NCBI RefSeq assembly: GCF_013373865.1
Contig: NC_050472.1
Location: 18,846,636-18,910,635 of the forward strand
Source of the DNA: Monomorium pharaonis
Taxonomy: Eukaryota; Arthropoda; Insecta; Hymenoptera; Formicidae
Direction of reading: 5' to 3'
Length of the DNA: 64,000 bases
Each line of letters opens with the position of its first letter. The first letter of the stretch is position 1. Positions 24,481-36,914 of this stretch are shown here, piece after piece. The notes beneath the pieces are model-generated. The model was not told the origin of the DNA. It saw only the letters and a list, made by a program, of their open reading frames with translations, and searched no databases. The translations under genes were made by a program, and so were the position numbers.

Positions 24481-25370
24481 AGGATATATTCTTAAGAAAA
24501 AGGTGCAAGATTCTGTCTTCTGACGAAAGAAGCTACGCCGGCTACTAATTTGCATAAATCGCGACGACAACGAGTGGTCGTCGTGCTTCGCACTCCGCTA
24601 ACTACTCGCTTAGTATAGGCCACGAAATACTGGAGGGAAACCGAGATCTTTATAGCGGTGATAAACCCAACCTCTCACCGAGCTTCGAGTTACAAATGAC
24701 TACTGGTAGCTGAAAACTATTGTAGAACGCCTCGCGGTTCTCTACACGGAGTATCCTCGGTTTTACTGCACCCTCCCTTTGTATCTACAGATTCTGCTGC
24801 AAACTGTTTCTACCCAGCGAGAGTTGCACGGAAGATCATCGATCTACTTCCCAATAATTCTTTCGCACTCTAAATTAAACATTTGTGTAATTGATTGCTG
24901 ATAAATGATCGATTCAAAACTTTAAAAACGTATGATTTATTTTTGAGTTAAGAGTAAACAAAATATTTTATCATAAAAATGTTAATTTTCTTTAATCTAA
25001 ATGAAGAAGAAATGTTCTCTTCAATCGCTCACAACTAATATGATTATTAGACACGGTGGTTTTATAAAGAAAATTATTATCAATTTTAGATAAAGCTAAT
25101 AACATCCTGTACGTACTACTACTCGCACGCTTCTTAATTCTAACCTCGTATTTTCTATCCTCGTCCAACCCTTCGTCGTTTCCTCCCATATCTCGCTGAC
25201 CCTACTAGTAGTGAGTTCTCGCAGCTGGTTAGGCGCGTGAAATAGGACCGCTCGTAAATCCTCGTAACGTCTAACCACCCCTTTCTAACTTTTTTCAAAC
25301 CCCCTCGCGTCTCCTCGTTCGTTCTATGTAGTCGCAACGAGTTCGCAAGGATTATCAGGATAGTAATTTA
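24480..25370. other. GC-richer non-coding patch
   Basis: Contains many CpG and GACGAC-like words. Three overlapping minus-strand frames of 60-65 codons are not recognised. Possible regulatory or untranslated sequence; no direct evidence for either. Confidence 0.35.
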
Positions 25371-25379
25371 TAAATAGCT

Positions 25380-25915
25380 GGCACTATGATCCAAACTTAA
25401 TTAAAGGCAATTTGTAACTTAATTAGGGGGAAATTGCCAAATGGGTATCACGTTATTTTTGATCATATTTCCGATTTGGTATTGATTTTGTAAGCATATT
25501 AACGTTGGAAATTATAGCTTGTGATTTTCAGATACGTATTATTACAATATTTAACCTTTTTCATCAATAACAAATTACTTAATAAGCATCTTAGCAATTG
25601 CTACAAAAAATATGAATTAAGAAACCGTTTCTTAAATTATATTGTCTTTAAAAATATCGAATTTATGAATTAAAATAACTAAAAATCAAAGTAATTATTA
25701 ATTAATTCTTATTTTATTAATAATTTATCAAAAAATAATTAAATGTTTCATAATTAATTAAATAACGATAATAAATAGCAATAAAATTGGCTTAAAGTTG
25801 TTTTAAAATATTCTTATTTATATCAAATAATAGTTTTACTATTATCACTGATCATATTGTTTATCATAACAAAATTTGTGACTGCGGTTTAAGAAACTTG
25901 ATGGATTTTGTAAAA
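25380..25915. other. AT-rich non-coding DNA
   Basis: Nothing recognised apart from the segment GGGGGAAATTGCCAAATGGG near 25427, which looks like a repeat-derived sequence but has no partner I could find. Confidence 0.4.
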
Positions 25916-25917
25916 AT

Positions 25918-26106
25918 GTCACTGTTAAATTAATGTGTGTAGATTATCACACACTGATGTGTATCGTTTTAAGACATTTATGAGCGTATGAATTTTTAAA
26001 TTTACACATTAAAGTTTGTCACATGTTTTGTGATAATTTATAGACTCACGTCTTAAAACGGAGGACACATATAAATGTGTAATATTCACACACTCCTATC
26101 AGTGAT
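25918..26106. mobile_element. Palindromic MITE with TCACTG ends
   Basis: About 189 bp. The ends read TCACTG on both strands. The arms share GTGTGT followed by an AT-rich block, ATGTGTAT or ATGTGTCC, and CGTTTTAAGAC. A further small hairpin sits in the centre (TTTACACATTAAAG near 26000). Arm identity is moderate, so this copy is older than the one at 12.7 kb. Confidence 0.6.
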
Positions 26107-26389
26107 CGACTTAATCTTAATAATTAGAAATATGTGTATAAAATGTTTACAGATGCAAAATATTCCACAAATTTTTTTAAATAAAAGTATAAAAATTTAC
26201 CATAAAATTACATAATTACGTTATTATTAGTTAAATTGATCCAAAATTAATATCGATTATACCCGATTTCTTAAAGTTTCGTACGCACAAAACAAAACTT
26301 AATTTTTGTTAAATTTTTGTCTGCATTACCCATTTTTTTATAGTAAAAATAGAAAATATTGATATCGATTGAGGTATAATTTAGACGAC

Positions 26390-27250
26390 CGGTTGAGCTT
26401 TCCCTTGTAATGCGGGTCGAACGCGTGGAGGAAAACTTTGCACTTTCGCGCGCGCGCGCTGACCTAAAAAAAAACTCACATGACTCTTTTATCACGACGA
26501 AAGGTAACTTTTCAACGAGCAAAACCGAAATATTTCCACAACAAATGAGAATTGAACTAAATACATCCATGCGTTTGTCCTTACTGCAAATACAGTTAAC
26601 AAATTATTTCGGCGTGCGTATAAAATCTATGCGACGTGAATCCGGCTTTATCCGCGTCCCTATTGGCTGACATATCGACCGACTGCGCATAATTAATAAC
26701 ATATATTACAGGAGGTATGCGGAAGCAGCAACGGCGAAAACACAAATACGCGTTTAATGAACACGAAATGGAATTCGATGCGACTGTGAAGTAACGATGC
26801 TGGATGGTGGATGCTGGGCGTTTTGGCGTGCTTTGCGAGAGAACAGCGACAGGAACACGGATCTCGTGTCCCGAAACGAGCGAGACAACGCGTATTTATC
26901 AGAATTATTGGAGTTCAAAATGAGCCCGCGAAGATTATCATAATAATTGTAATCGTAATTCTCGACAGTGGAATTTACATTTCTATTCACGAACTTGTTG
27001 CACAATTGCATTTATCTTATTTATTATTTAAAGAAAGTATAAAATATCAAAACCGTTGATGTTACTACATGGACGTGTTAGAAAAAAACGGGGAAAGAGA
27101 GGTAATTTGTGGGAAGAGCGGTAATTACGCGATATCTTCGCTAATTTGCACTGCACTTTGGTGATGGCAGTCAAAACTAACTTCTTCTAGTCTGCTTCGA
27201 CATCAAAATATGGTTACCGAAGATTAATGTATACTGCGTTGTCGCAGGAA
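26390..27250. other. GC-richer non-coding patch
   Basis: Mixed composition with a CGCGCGCGC run at about 26449-26458. Overlapping frames of 82-99 codons on both strands have no recognisable domain. Confidence 0.35.
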
Positions 27251-27288
27251 TAAAAATTTAATTTCAAAGACAATGGAAAGTTTTACAA

Positions 27289-27530
27289 GTGTGTACTCTC
27301 TAAATTGCAATCAGTATTATCACTAATTTGTAGTGGTATACTTATAGCTGTGATCATTAGTGAGTATTTACTGTCTTTTAGTGATTTTCACTTCAGAATT
27401 AGTGTATAATCACTGAAAGATTAGCATATTTATTTCACTGATTGACAAGTTATAAATATACCAGATAAAAAATCAGTTTATTTTCACTAATTTCTTTAAT
27501 TTTTTACTAATTGTAGTGTACAGAGTATTG
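27289..27530. mobile_element. Decayed palindromic element
   Basis: Two arms match at moderate identity: GGTATACTTATAGCT (near 27333) against the complement of the segment near 27450-27465, and CTTTTAGTGATT against the complement of AATCACTGAAAG. Outer ends share GTGTACTCTC and its mirror at the right edge. Best read as an old MITE. Confidence 0.45.
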
Positions 27531-28379
27531 TTTACGTAATTTTCAAAAAATGGATATTAATTTTGTAACTTTGGCTTGGAGGCCTTAAATAAATTTTAAA
27601 TAATACAATTAAATTTAATTTAATGATAAAATGTGTTTGTATCCGTATGAAATTATATACAGATAGATACTTGCAATTGGAGTGGCGTGTAACTTCCTTT
27701 TACGTATTGTTTTAATGGTGGACAGCAACGATGGACAGCAAATTAGTTTTAATTATTGAAAGAATAGCGACACAAAAGGAATTCCAATTATAATACACAC
27801 GGTTTGTTAATATTTTTCCAACGTTAGATACCGAACCATAATACGTCAAGCAAATATAGATTGATGAAAAGTGGTAGTTGTAATAAAGATCAATATGTTT
27901 GTGATTTTTCCGCAATTTCTTGTGCAATGTAGTTAGCGACGTGCACAATAATTCTTCCTATTCGATAATCTCCACCTTTTTTTTTTATTCAATTTCTTCG
28001 TCGGTTCTGTTCACATCACTCTGAAGAGTTTCTATAGCTATAACATAATGATCCTTACTATATGAATTGTTTGTCAATAAATTTTTATAAATAATTATAT
28101 CGCATAAATATGTTTTCTTACTTTTAAAAAACAGAGACTTATCTCATAACCACTTTTTTACCTTACACTGAATAAAAAATATGTGATATTTGCGACGATA
28201 ATTGCATAGAAATATTACTTTTATAATAACAACAACAATAATAATAATCATATACTTATAGTAACGCCAATTGTGAAAAAATACTACAAATTATACAGCT
28301 TTAAAATATAGCATATAATTATTATTACTAAAATTATAGCAATAACTACTATAAAAATGACTACAATTATTTTACTATG

Positions 28380-29600
28380 CTGCCTATTTGAGAAAAGTGC
28401 CATTTGACTATTGGTGTGCGAGGGAGAGAAGTCTTCCAATGGAAAGGACGATGAGAGTAACCGTGTAATCTGAAACGCCGCGGAAATTAATTGCCAAGAC
28501 CACTCCATTCTTAACTGGAGCGAATAGTAGTATATACCCGGTAGCCGGGGCACGGACAATCCTCTTCGATCCAACGGAAAAATCAACGTCCTTCGTGGAC
28601 GACGTATAAAATGCTACAACAACCGGATACCACAGTCTGCTTAATATCCGGCCGATAAGGAACTTTCTCAATAGACGCGGCGTGAATGAGTGATCGTATA
28701 CAAAACGGAGAAGGAATTTCAACAGAGATAACAGTATGTCGATTATTTCAATTTACTGCGATCTAAAAAAGAGAATGCTTCATTATATATACGTTTCTCT
28801 CTTTACGAAGGTTTCTATTTAGCGTAGGCGCAGGATGTGAATTTGAAATGACTACATAAACGATAAAGGGGAGGCTACGGTGACAAATTTCGCCATTTCT
28901 TGGCATCTGCCGTTCTTTTTTTTTTTCTTTTTTTTCTTTTTTTTTCTTTTTAATGAAAGAGCCGTAGAATTTGAAGACGGCAGCGCCGTGTTACGTTGGA
29001 AAGACGATATTGCATGAAAGTGTCTATTGATTTGAGATAGCGTCGCGGAAGAAAAGAGGACGACGGAGGATGACGACGACGACGACGACGACGACGACAT
29101 TATGGAAGGGAGGAGGGATGGAATAGGAGGCGTCGCTCTGTCGAGCGAAAGCCGACGAAGGCAGAGAGAAGCGGTGTAATAAAGCGAGTCGTGAGCGAAG
29201 CACGCATCGAGGAGGCAACGGCCACCGGTTACAATTACGGCCTTCTTCGATTTCAAGGGGTCGGCAAGATCGGGCTGCTTACGCAATACTCCTCGTCGTC
29301 CCGTCCGTCGCTTCCCTTCGTTATAGGGACGCGGCGAAATCGAGTAATCGCGTTTCCGTGACCGTCTCGCGCGCGCCCGCGCCCGTTTATGGTACGGAAA
29401 GCGGCTCTTCTGGAATAAATTAAGCGCGCAATTAAATCCCTGGACGAGATACGCGCGGGATAGCGTGATATCGCATTACGATCGATTATAAGGCCGAAAG
29501 CCCATTCCTCCTACTTTTTCCTAATGAGCATTTCATTCTCGTCTCGTTTCTGCGTTTCTATCTAGCCGATTATTGAACGTCAAACTTCTGATAATACCGA
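28380..29600. other. GC/CpG-rich patch with simple repeats
   Basis: A T-rich run with interspersed C (28914-28952) and a pure GAC repeat (29071-29098) lie inside a CpG-rich region. The 144-codon minus-strand frame is produced mainly by these repeats (poly-Lys and poly-Ser) and is not a credible gene. The patch could be regulatory or untranslated sequence of a neighbouring gene. Confidence 0.4.
29071..29098. repeat. (GAC)n trinucleotide repeat
   Basis: About nine perfect GAC units. Confidence 0.95.
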
Positions 29601-30600
29601 CGGGTCTATTATATTCTTTTCGCTGTTACACAAGCCAAATAAATTTATATATAATAAATAAATGTATAATCAAGTGCGATCAATTCCACAGTAGAACATT
29701 GGGGACAAATTTTAAATATGTAAGAGCATTGCTCCATTTAATAAACATATAAGAAAAAAATTGAATCAATCAACGAATAAAAACAACTAAATATAATTAC
29801 AATTTTAAGTAAAAAATAATATTTTAATCACACCTGCATGAAAATTAGACCTAAACAATATCAATTAATTTGTAATTTATTATTTTAATGTCTAATTTTA
29901 ATTTCTTTTTAATGTTTATATTGATGATTATAATCAAAGACTCGTGCAGTGAAGCGTTAGTTAGTTACTTAAAATATTTTTGATATACTGTTTTAAATAT
30001 TTACAAAATAAAAATAATTTGACAAGTTAATATTTTAATGTATGGATAACAATAGCAAAAGAAAGTCACTGTTATTTGCGTGACGAAAGAATAGATGCAG
30101 TATTTTGCAACAAACATGTTATGTATTACAGAAAAGTCATCAACCCTGGCGTATCACTTTATTTTCGGATTATATTTCTTAAAGAAAAGCTAAAAGTAAA
30201 ACTTCAAAAACATAAATACAAACTAAAAAAATATCTTTTACCAGATAATATAATAGTTTTTAATATACTTATAAATATTTCTTATTTTGTAGTAATTAAT
30301 GTTTTTGCAACATTAAATCCAGAAAGAGCATCTAAAAAATTAGGCCCCAAAACTGACATCTGCACTGTAGGCAGTATTGACAAAATGCATGGACCCATGA
30401 ATTCAGATATAGCCCCGTAGTGTATCGAAAAAAAAGTTTTATATTAACAAAGAACGTTTGATTGTTATATAAATAATAAAATAATATTGTTGTACCAATT
30501 TACTGTTTAACCATCTTAAAAATTTTGTTATCTTAACAAAATATTTTGACCAATAATAATGTTGTAAAGTGACAATTGACAAACTGACAATTTTTTATTG
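29600..30600. other. AT-rich non-coding DNA
   Basis: Includes a 114-codon plus-strand frame at 30076-30420 that is Lys/Ile/Asn-rich with no recognisable domain. Treated as a chance frame. Confidence 0.5.
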
Positions 30601-30610
30601 TTAGATCTTC

Positions 30611-30655
30611 AGCATACACGACGTTTCGACCTTAGATTTAGGTTTTTATCAAATT
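30611..30655 (-). ncRNA. Decayed hammerhead-ribozyme-like motif (Penelope-type repeat remnant)
   Basis: On the minus strand the order is TTGATAA (30652 to 30646), a 4-bp stem ACCT/AGGT (30640-30643 with 30629-30632), CGAAAC (30628 to 30623) and GTC (30622 to 30620). This matches the hammerhead plan CUGAUGA, stem II, GAAA, short stem III, cleavage after UH. Two core bases differ, C3 to U and G8 to A, so it should be inactive. The stem I arms do not pair convincingly. Hammerheads of this form with tiny stem III are known from Penelope-like retroelements. No reverse transcriptase is visible nearby, so this is a fragment at most. Confidence 0.5.
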
Positions 30656-30659
30656 AAAA

Positions 30660-30676
30660 CATCACATAATGTGATG
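30660..30676. repeat. 17-nt palindrome beside the hammerhead-like motif
   Basis: CATCACAT, one A, then ATGTGATG: perfect 8-bp arms. It sits immediately 5' of the hammerhead-like core on the minus strand and may belong to the same element. Confidence 0.6.
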
Positions 30677-30679
30677 ACA

Positions 30680-33600
30680 TAGAATCAGGAAACAGTAATT
30701 CCATAAAACTGTTCCCACAGAGTCATACATTTGTGTGTCTCCTTCGTAATGGACGTAAATTAAAAAATTATGAATAACTAAAATTTTCCTCTTTTTACTA
30801 CAAATTTAAAAACGAAGATGTTATAGCGTATCTGTATTCTAACAATGTCAAAGTAAGACTGAAAATATTTTGATTAGACAAATTAATTTTCTAACCAAAT
30901 TTTGCTTGCTATTTCTGTCAGTGATTTTTACAATTATAAATAAATATTTCTTTGTACCGCAAACGTTTTGGATCCACATCGGACATATCCGACATTATTA
31001 AAATTTTTTAAGAATTATCTCTCTTTTATTCTAAAAATTACTTTTGCATTTTTTATAAAAAATTAAAATATTTTTAAGAAATACAGTCATGAGACATATT
31101 CTGCATATACAAAAGAAAGTGTTAAACTTAGTATTAACTTAAAACTGATATATTTTATTTAATAATTATTGCGTAATATACAAATAGAAATATAATTTCT
31201 TTTCTCTCTTGTTTATATATAAAAAAATTTTGATAAATTTGATTGTATACAATTCTTCTTTAAGAAATTTGATAATATCTTAAATAAATTCTTAAATTTC
31301 AAAAAAGTTTTATATTTATGTCAATATTATAATAGTTATTTTAAAAAACTATATATATACATTTAACTCATAAAAATTATTATTGAATAATAAAAATACA
31401 ATTTTCTTGATAAAACTTTACAAAATTCTTCATCTAAGCAAATTATGTTTGTTTTTACATAATTGATTTGAGTGTTTAATATCTTGAAAATATGTTTTTA
31501 GAACAAGAATATGTTTTTTTTTAATAAAAAAGTAATATTATGACTGTCCCTCGAACTCTGTAACAAAATGCATCATAGAGAGAACATGAAGTCAACCAAT
31601 CAGGACTACCGTGGCCACTGGCTGGCCAGACGGTTCGACGGTAATTGGCCAGTAATTGTGTTTACTAATTGATATTACGACCTTACCGGTTGTGCGTAAC
31701 TCGAGCACACCCCAGACGATATCGGAAAATTTATCGCGACATGTTTGCTATCAAAGAAAGCATAGCAAATCGATATTGTATCCTTCCACTTTTTACTTAA
31801 ATTTTTATCACGTTTTAGAAAAAGTCGCACTCTATGAGTAGTGAGACTGTTTTATATTTGTATATAATAAAAAAAATTTAAGAATTAAATCAATACTGAA
31901 TATATACAAAATAATAGTCTGACTAATAGCTTTAGAAAACTTCTTTACACTTTTTACAGATAATTAAAAATAAACATTACTTGTGTTTTCTATAAATAAT
32001 TTAATTGTAAGATTTACAAAGATTTACAAAGTAAAGAAATAAAATCAAACATTCAATTTAATTACACATTAATAATATATTAATTATAAACAAAACCCAT
32101 TTCTAAAAATAATAGTTTCATTCAATAAAAAATATTTCTTTTATTAGATGAAAAAACATGTTTAATTTACTGGAAATGCATTTCCCTGATAGAACATTTA
32201 ATTTCTTTGAGAAAAAGGCTTTATACATTACATCGTCGCTTTTACACATCCATAAAGTGATCCGCGAACGCGCGATCGAGGTGCAGCGATTTCTATTCCG
32301 ATCACGTACGCAGGTTCGATCAATAAAACTTTGCCGACTTCCAGAGACCATGCAGACGATTCTACGTTCCTGAGGGAGAATAAGGACCCCTTGAATAGGA
32401 ATCGAAGCATTCGCGGAAGAGTATGCCAAAATTCATTTTATCGCGCTACTATCGCTTAACGTTCCATTTCACCCTCCATGAAATTTGTTTGCATCAAATT
32501 TGGATCTCATCTTACAAAAAATTGCTGCATCAACATTAAGCAGTAATAAATACTACTCAATTTTATCTCGTTAAAAGAAAAGATAAAGAGCAATAATCTA
32601 ATTCAAATTAGACATAAACATACAATTTTGGGGGGAATTTATCATCACAATTATGAGACAATATAGACTTAAAAGAATTTCACTATTTATTTAATAGAAT
32701 TTAGTATAATTTTAATAAAATTACTTAAATAAAATTTTAGTCAAAAATTTAATAAAATTAGTACATATATAATATAATTTGGTTAAATTTTATTAAAATT
32801 TTACTAAATTTTACTAAATAAATATAATAAAATTATTTGAAATTAATTAAACTAATATGATTTTGAGCTAAGATTAATTCTAAGAAAAAATTCTTTCCGT
32901 GTATCGTAAAAAATATAACAGGAATAAAAAGATCATCAATTTATGGTACAATAATTCAAAAGGTAACAATTTGCTATTCTACTGACAATATTTACATGAC
33001 AGTGTTATCAACATAAAATTATGTAGATAATTATTTAAATGAAGAAATGGCTATTGTTATTTATCGAGGGCAAAAAAACACATGTGATATATCCAACGAA
33101 ATCTAGTTTAAGTTAACTGATTGCAAACATAAATGTGTAACATGCAAAACATAAATGTATCTTGTTGAATAAGTTAACGTTAATAATATAGTAATGTAAG
33201 TGAGTTGTTGTTTGAAACACCGGAAAGAATAAGAAAAAAGTAACTAACTAGACATAGAATAAAAATTCACTAAGTTATTAAAAAAACAAACATGGTGTAG
33301 TCAGGAAACAGTAAACTGAAAGATGACATAACTTTTCTCAACACTTTCTTTTATCTTTAACTTTAGATTGCCATGTATATTTCCATTGTTATGTTAGATT
33401 TAAAAAATGCTTTTTTAAAATATCTAAATTCATATGAACAAGTACGAAGATGTCCTTAAAACTCCAATCTTAAAGTTAACATTTAATAACAACAAATTAT
33501 ACAGATTAGAAATAGTAGCGCAATGTAAAAATGACCTCAAAAGTGATCCGAAAATTTTTACAATAAACTTTATCAGTCATATTATAGTGTAAGTTATAAT

Positions 33601-34200
33601 ATTTCCTATATTTTTCAACTTTTAATTTTTATTTACACATAGATTCAAATCGCGTGAGAAGCATTTCTTGTCAGATTGAAATGTTTTTAAAAAATTCTTG
33701 TATCTAAGAAATAAAGATTCATAAATAAAAATTAAAATATGTATCATCTTAAAATTATCTCGATAATACAATATATAATTTTATCTAAATAAATTTAAAA
33801 TAAAATCATCTTATCTATGATATATGTACATTGTAATTTATCTTATCTTTATTTAGATAATTTTAAGTTAAGCGCAACAATGTCTATTGATTATCTTTAC
33901 TTGATAGTCTACTACTGATGATAAAGATGAATAAACCTTCAATGAAGAATATTAAAAATAGTAGGAAAAAATCGATCGAATTACTTTTAAAAAGAAATTA
34001 ACCACAAATAACCTATTGATACACACACACGCATTTGCGCATACAAGCGATTATAATTGAATAGGTTTTTCCATTCCACATTTAATGTATCTTGGGATAA
34101 GATAAAAATTGCAAAATTGCGAGAAGATTGTAATACAACTTTGATAAAGCGTTTCGGATAAGATAGATTTTTAATTTTGAATTCCTTAATTATTTCCACA
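30680..34200. other. Mostly AT-rich non-coding DNA
   Basis: A GC-richer patch at about 32210-32470 carries overlapping frames of 60-103 codons on opposite strands, none recognised. At 32889-32903 the minus strand reads TACACGGAAAGAATT, identical in its first 14 bases to the end of the element at 56320, but I find no second end. At 33748-33867 a 13-bp perfect inverted repeat (CTTAAAATTATCT) bounds 120 bp, possibly a minor MITE. Confidence 0.45.
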
Positions 34201-35340
34201 GTTACTTTTAAAGCCAGACGCGGTCTGGAAAGGTCGGACCAATACCGTACCGCGACACAATCTCGTGCCTGTAATTGAAAAAGGTTGCAGGTTGTCTTCC
34301 TTCATTGCGAGACAGTAGTAGGAGGTGTAGTCCAATCCCCGCTAGCAGTGCTCAGTAAATAAAATTCCGCCTTGCCATATATAGCTATCGCCCTATTGTG
34401 TTCGATTGTGTCTTGCATCTTGTGCATCTTATTCGCATAGAAATCTTATTTTCAAGATCTCTTTTTTCTTTTGCCTGAGATAATTCGTGTGTGCCCGAAA
34501 CGAGCTCTTCGGACTAATTCATTGCTAACGAATGTTTACCAATATAATAATATTAAAGTAAAACTAAATAATTATATGATTCTTCAATTAATTTATATCG
34601 CTTATCGTTAAGTTCTTCACATTTATTTCTTTTTGCTCGACAGTGTTATTTTTACTAATGTTGCTTTTAAAATAGAATCCTAGTCGTAATTATATAAAAA
34701 CGTATTTATCTGTACTCACGTATCAGACGTATCAGGACGGAAGATTATTAGACGACATCTGAAACAAAAAGTACGATTAAGTTAGAATGATACGTCAAGT
34801 GTTGAAGTAACGTGAGTCATCACGTAAAAGGGATAGATTATATTTTTTTCAACGAAGACAGCGTATAAAAAGAAAAGATAAGTCGAAAGTTTATAGCGCC
34901 TACGGTTACGTAAAGTTTTGCCGTAACGCAATTAATGCCTTCGACATTAATGATTTAAGTTAATATCGGACGCACAGAAGCACGATGCATTTTGGCTGCG
35001 AGCCTCGTAATATGTATCTCGTCGTTACGTCGGCGACACGGCGGCATATACGCCGCGCGAAAACGATATTTCACACACAGTTTGATGAGCTCCCCGCATT
35101 AAGCCGGGGGTAAGTAATTATCGACTGAGCAGTGACCAGGATGGCTGGGCTCGGCCACTCCCTCCTGGGGTGTCCCAGTGCGTGTCACCGCATTAACCAC
35201 CCCTATACGGACATCGTTCTCATCAAAGTTCAAACGCTGCATATCTCCGATACGTCATTGTAACCTCTGCACGGCTTAATTAACGAGACCGGACGTAGTG
35301 TCGTGGACAAGTATTAGTTTACTTCGATATCCGTGTCGCC
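34200..35340. other. GC-richer patch with possible regulatory or RNA content
   Basis: A clear compositional island between AT-rich flanks. It contains the hairpin-rich segment at 35092-35180. At 35111-35116 the plus strand reads GTAAGT just after a G-run, a consensus 5' splice donor, so a non-coding exon ending at 35110 is possible. No supported protein. Confidence 0.4.
35092..35180 (+). other. Stacked hairpins; candidate structured RNA or control element
   Basis: Three stems can be read in 90 bases. First, CCCCG (35092-35096) with CGGGG (35105-35109). Second, a 10-bp stem formed by CCAGGA+TGGC (35136-35145) with GCCA (35154-35157) and TCCTGG (35163-35168), with a 5-nt bulge. Third, as an alternative to the outer part of the second, CTGGG-GTGT-CCCAG (35165-35178). 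I compared it by eye with U1, U2, U4, U5, U6, 5S and tRNA and found no convincing match. The minus strand also has a 51-codon stop-free stretch here, so coding origin is not excluded. Confidence 0.35.
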
Positions 35341-36910
35341 TCCGAAAATCATGTTACAGATAGAGTTTCGATCGACGCTATAAAGAAAAATGCCATAATA
35401 ATAGATAAAGCCGTTGTTTGCGCCAATATTTGATCATATTAATAGAGGAAAGTCGTTAATACAAGAGCCTTCTAAAATGAAAATGTGCGATTTTACGATT
35501 TACCGCTAGCACCGCGATTTCCTTTTTAATCGCAATGCAATATGTAATTACATTTTTAATCGTAAAATCGTATGCGATTTAAAATCGCAAATGCAACTCA
35601 TAAAACGTACTTATAATCAAATATTTATTCATTTAATATTTATATTAAAAAACGATAAAAATAGAAACTATCTCTGTCCTATGCGATTTAAACATTATGA
35701 ATACACGTCAGTTCCGATTATTTGCAATATTTATGCTTACTTTTATGCTTACTTTTAATACTAGACATGATTTATTTAACTAATCTCTTTAAAATTTGTT
35801 TCTTCTTATTAATATAACAGGCAACAAAATATGACGCAGAACTAAGAAAATATATAAACATAAATTATGGATATGCACAAATGTTTACTTACAGCAAGAA
35901 ATGTATGTTATTTTTTCATAATATTGTAAATACACTTTCGTATATATATTTTTAGATAGTTTAATATTTACATTTTTTAATTTAATAATTTCAAATGTTG
36001 TATTAATTATTATAATAATTTAATATTTTGCAATATTATAATATTCTATAAAATTCTTTTTATGTTATGCAAACAATTCAATTAACGCGTAATAAAATCA
36101 ATATAATTTTCTATTTCGTAAAAACGTATGGAGTAACAACCTTGAAAAAACTCATAATACAAAATTTATGATACAATATATCATACTCATAATACAAAAT
36201 TATTAAAAAATTAAAAAATCGCAATGCGATATAATTCAAATCACATTCATTGTAATTTCTAAGAAAAATTACAATTACAATACATAATTTTGTAAATAAT
36301 ACTTCTTTATTCTAAAGTAATATTTCTTTATTTTTCAGGAACTAAATAATGCATCTTTAATATTGATAAAAACAATATCTGCTTTGAGAAACAAGAACAT
36401 TGGCTGTACATCACAACCGTAAATAAATATGTTAGTACATAAGTTTTATTCGATTATAACTGTTAATACCTCTTACAATTTTATATAATTTCTAAATTTA
36501 TCAAATTGTTCATCAAATGAATTTTCGATCTTGAAACACAGTTATAAGATAAATAAGAATAGTAATCATAACATTAAATTAATAATTAATTTAATAATAT
36601 TAATGTTAATAAGCATCTGTTGTCCCTTTCTCCCTAAATACTATAAAGAATTTGTTGCAAAGCATAACACTAATCGGAGTATTATTTTTCGCAACAAATT
36701 CTTCAATTTCTCAGACTCACTTTTTTTAACATATAACAATATTAGTACATTAATGCTTCCGACCGATATATGTTTAAATATATCAATGAATCAAGTAGAT
36801 CGCCTAACGGTCTGCATTGAATCTTAGTAATAAATATAATTTTTGTATTAAATTAAATTTCTTAGCTTTATTTAAACTGCGCGCCGATAGGTTTTGTTAT
36901 ACTTGCAAAC
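35340..36910. other. AT-rich non-coding DNA
   Basis: Nothing recognised. The 98-codon frame at 36531-36827 is Asn/Ile/Ser-rich and judged a chance frame. Confidence 0.5.
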
Positions 36911-36914
36911 ACAG

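Noticed and set aside
28852..29286. 144-codon minus-strand frame
   Set aside because: Contains poly-Ser from the GAC repeat and poly-Lys from the T-rich tract; a repeat-driven frame.
30076..30420. 114-codon frame near the hammerhead-like motif
   Set aside because: Considered as a retroelement remnant, but it shows no reverse-transcriptase or GIY-YIG motif and has AT-driven composition.
32590..32903. Complete MITE ending at TACACGGAAAGAATT (minus strand)
   Set aside because: The right end is clear but no matching left end exists upstream; the AATTTTAGT-rich interior is too simple to define an element.
34320..34520. Solo LTR of a retrotransposon
   Set aside because: The AGTAAATAAA segment followed by GTGTTCGATTGTGTC resembles an R-U5 boundary, but no TG...CA ends, target duplication, primer-binding site or second LTR could be found.
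35092..35230. U1 snRNA or another spliceosomal RNA
   Set aside because: A few words (GTAAGT-like complement, TTAACC, ATGGC) recall U1, but order and stems do not match; likeness too weak to call.
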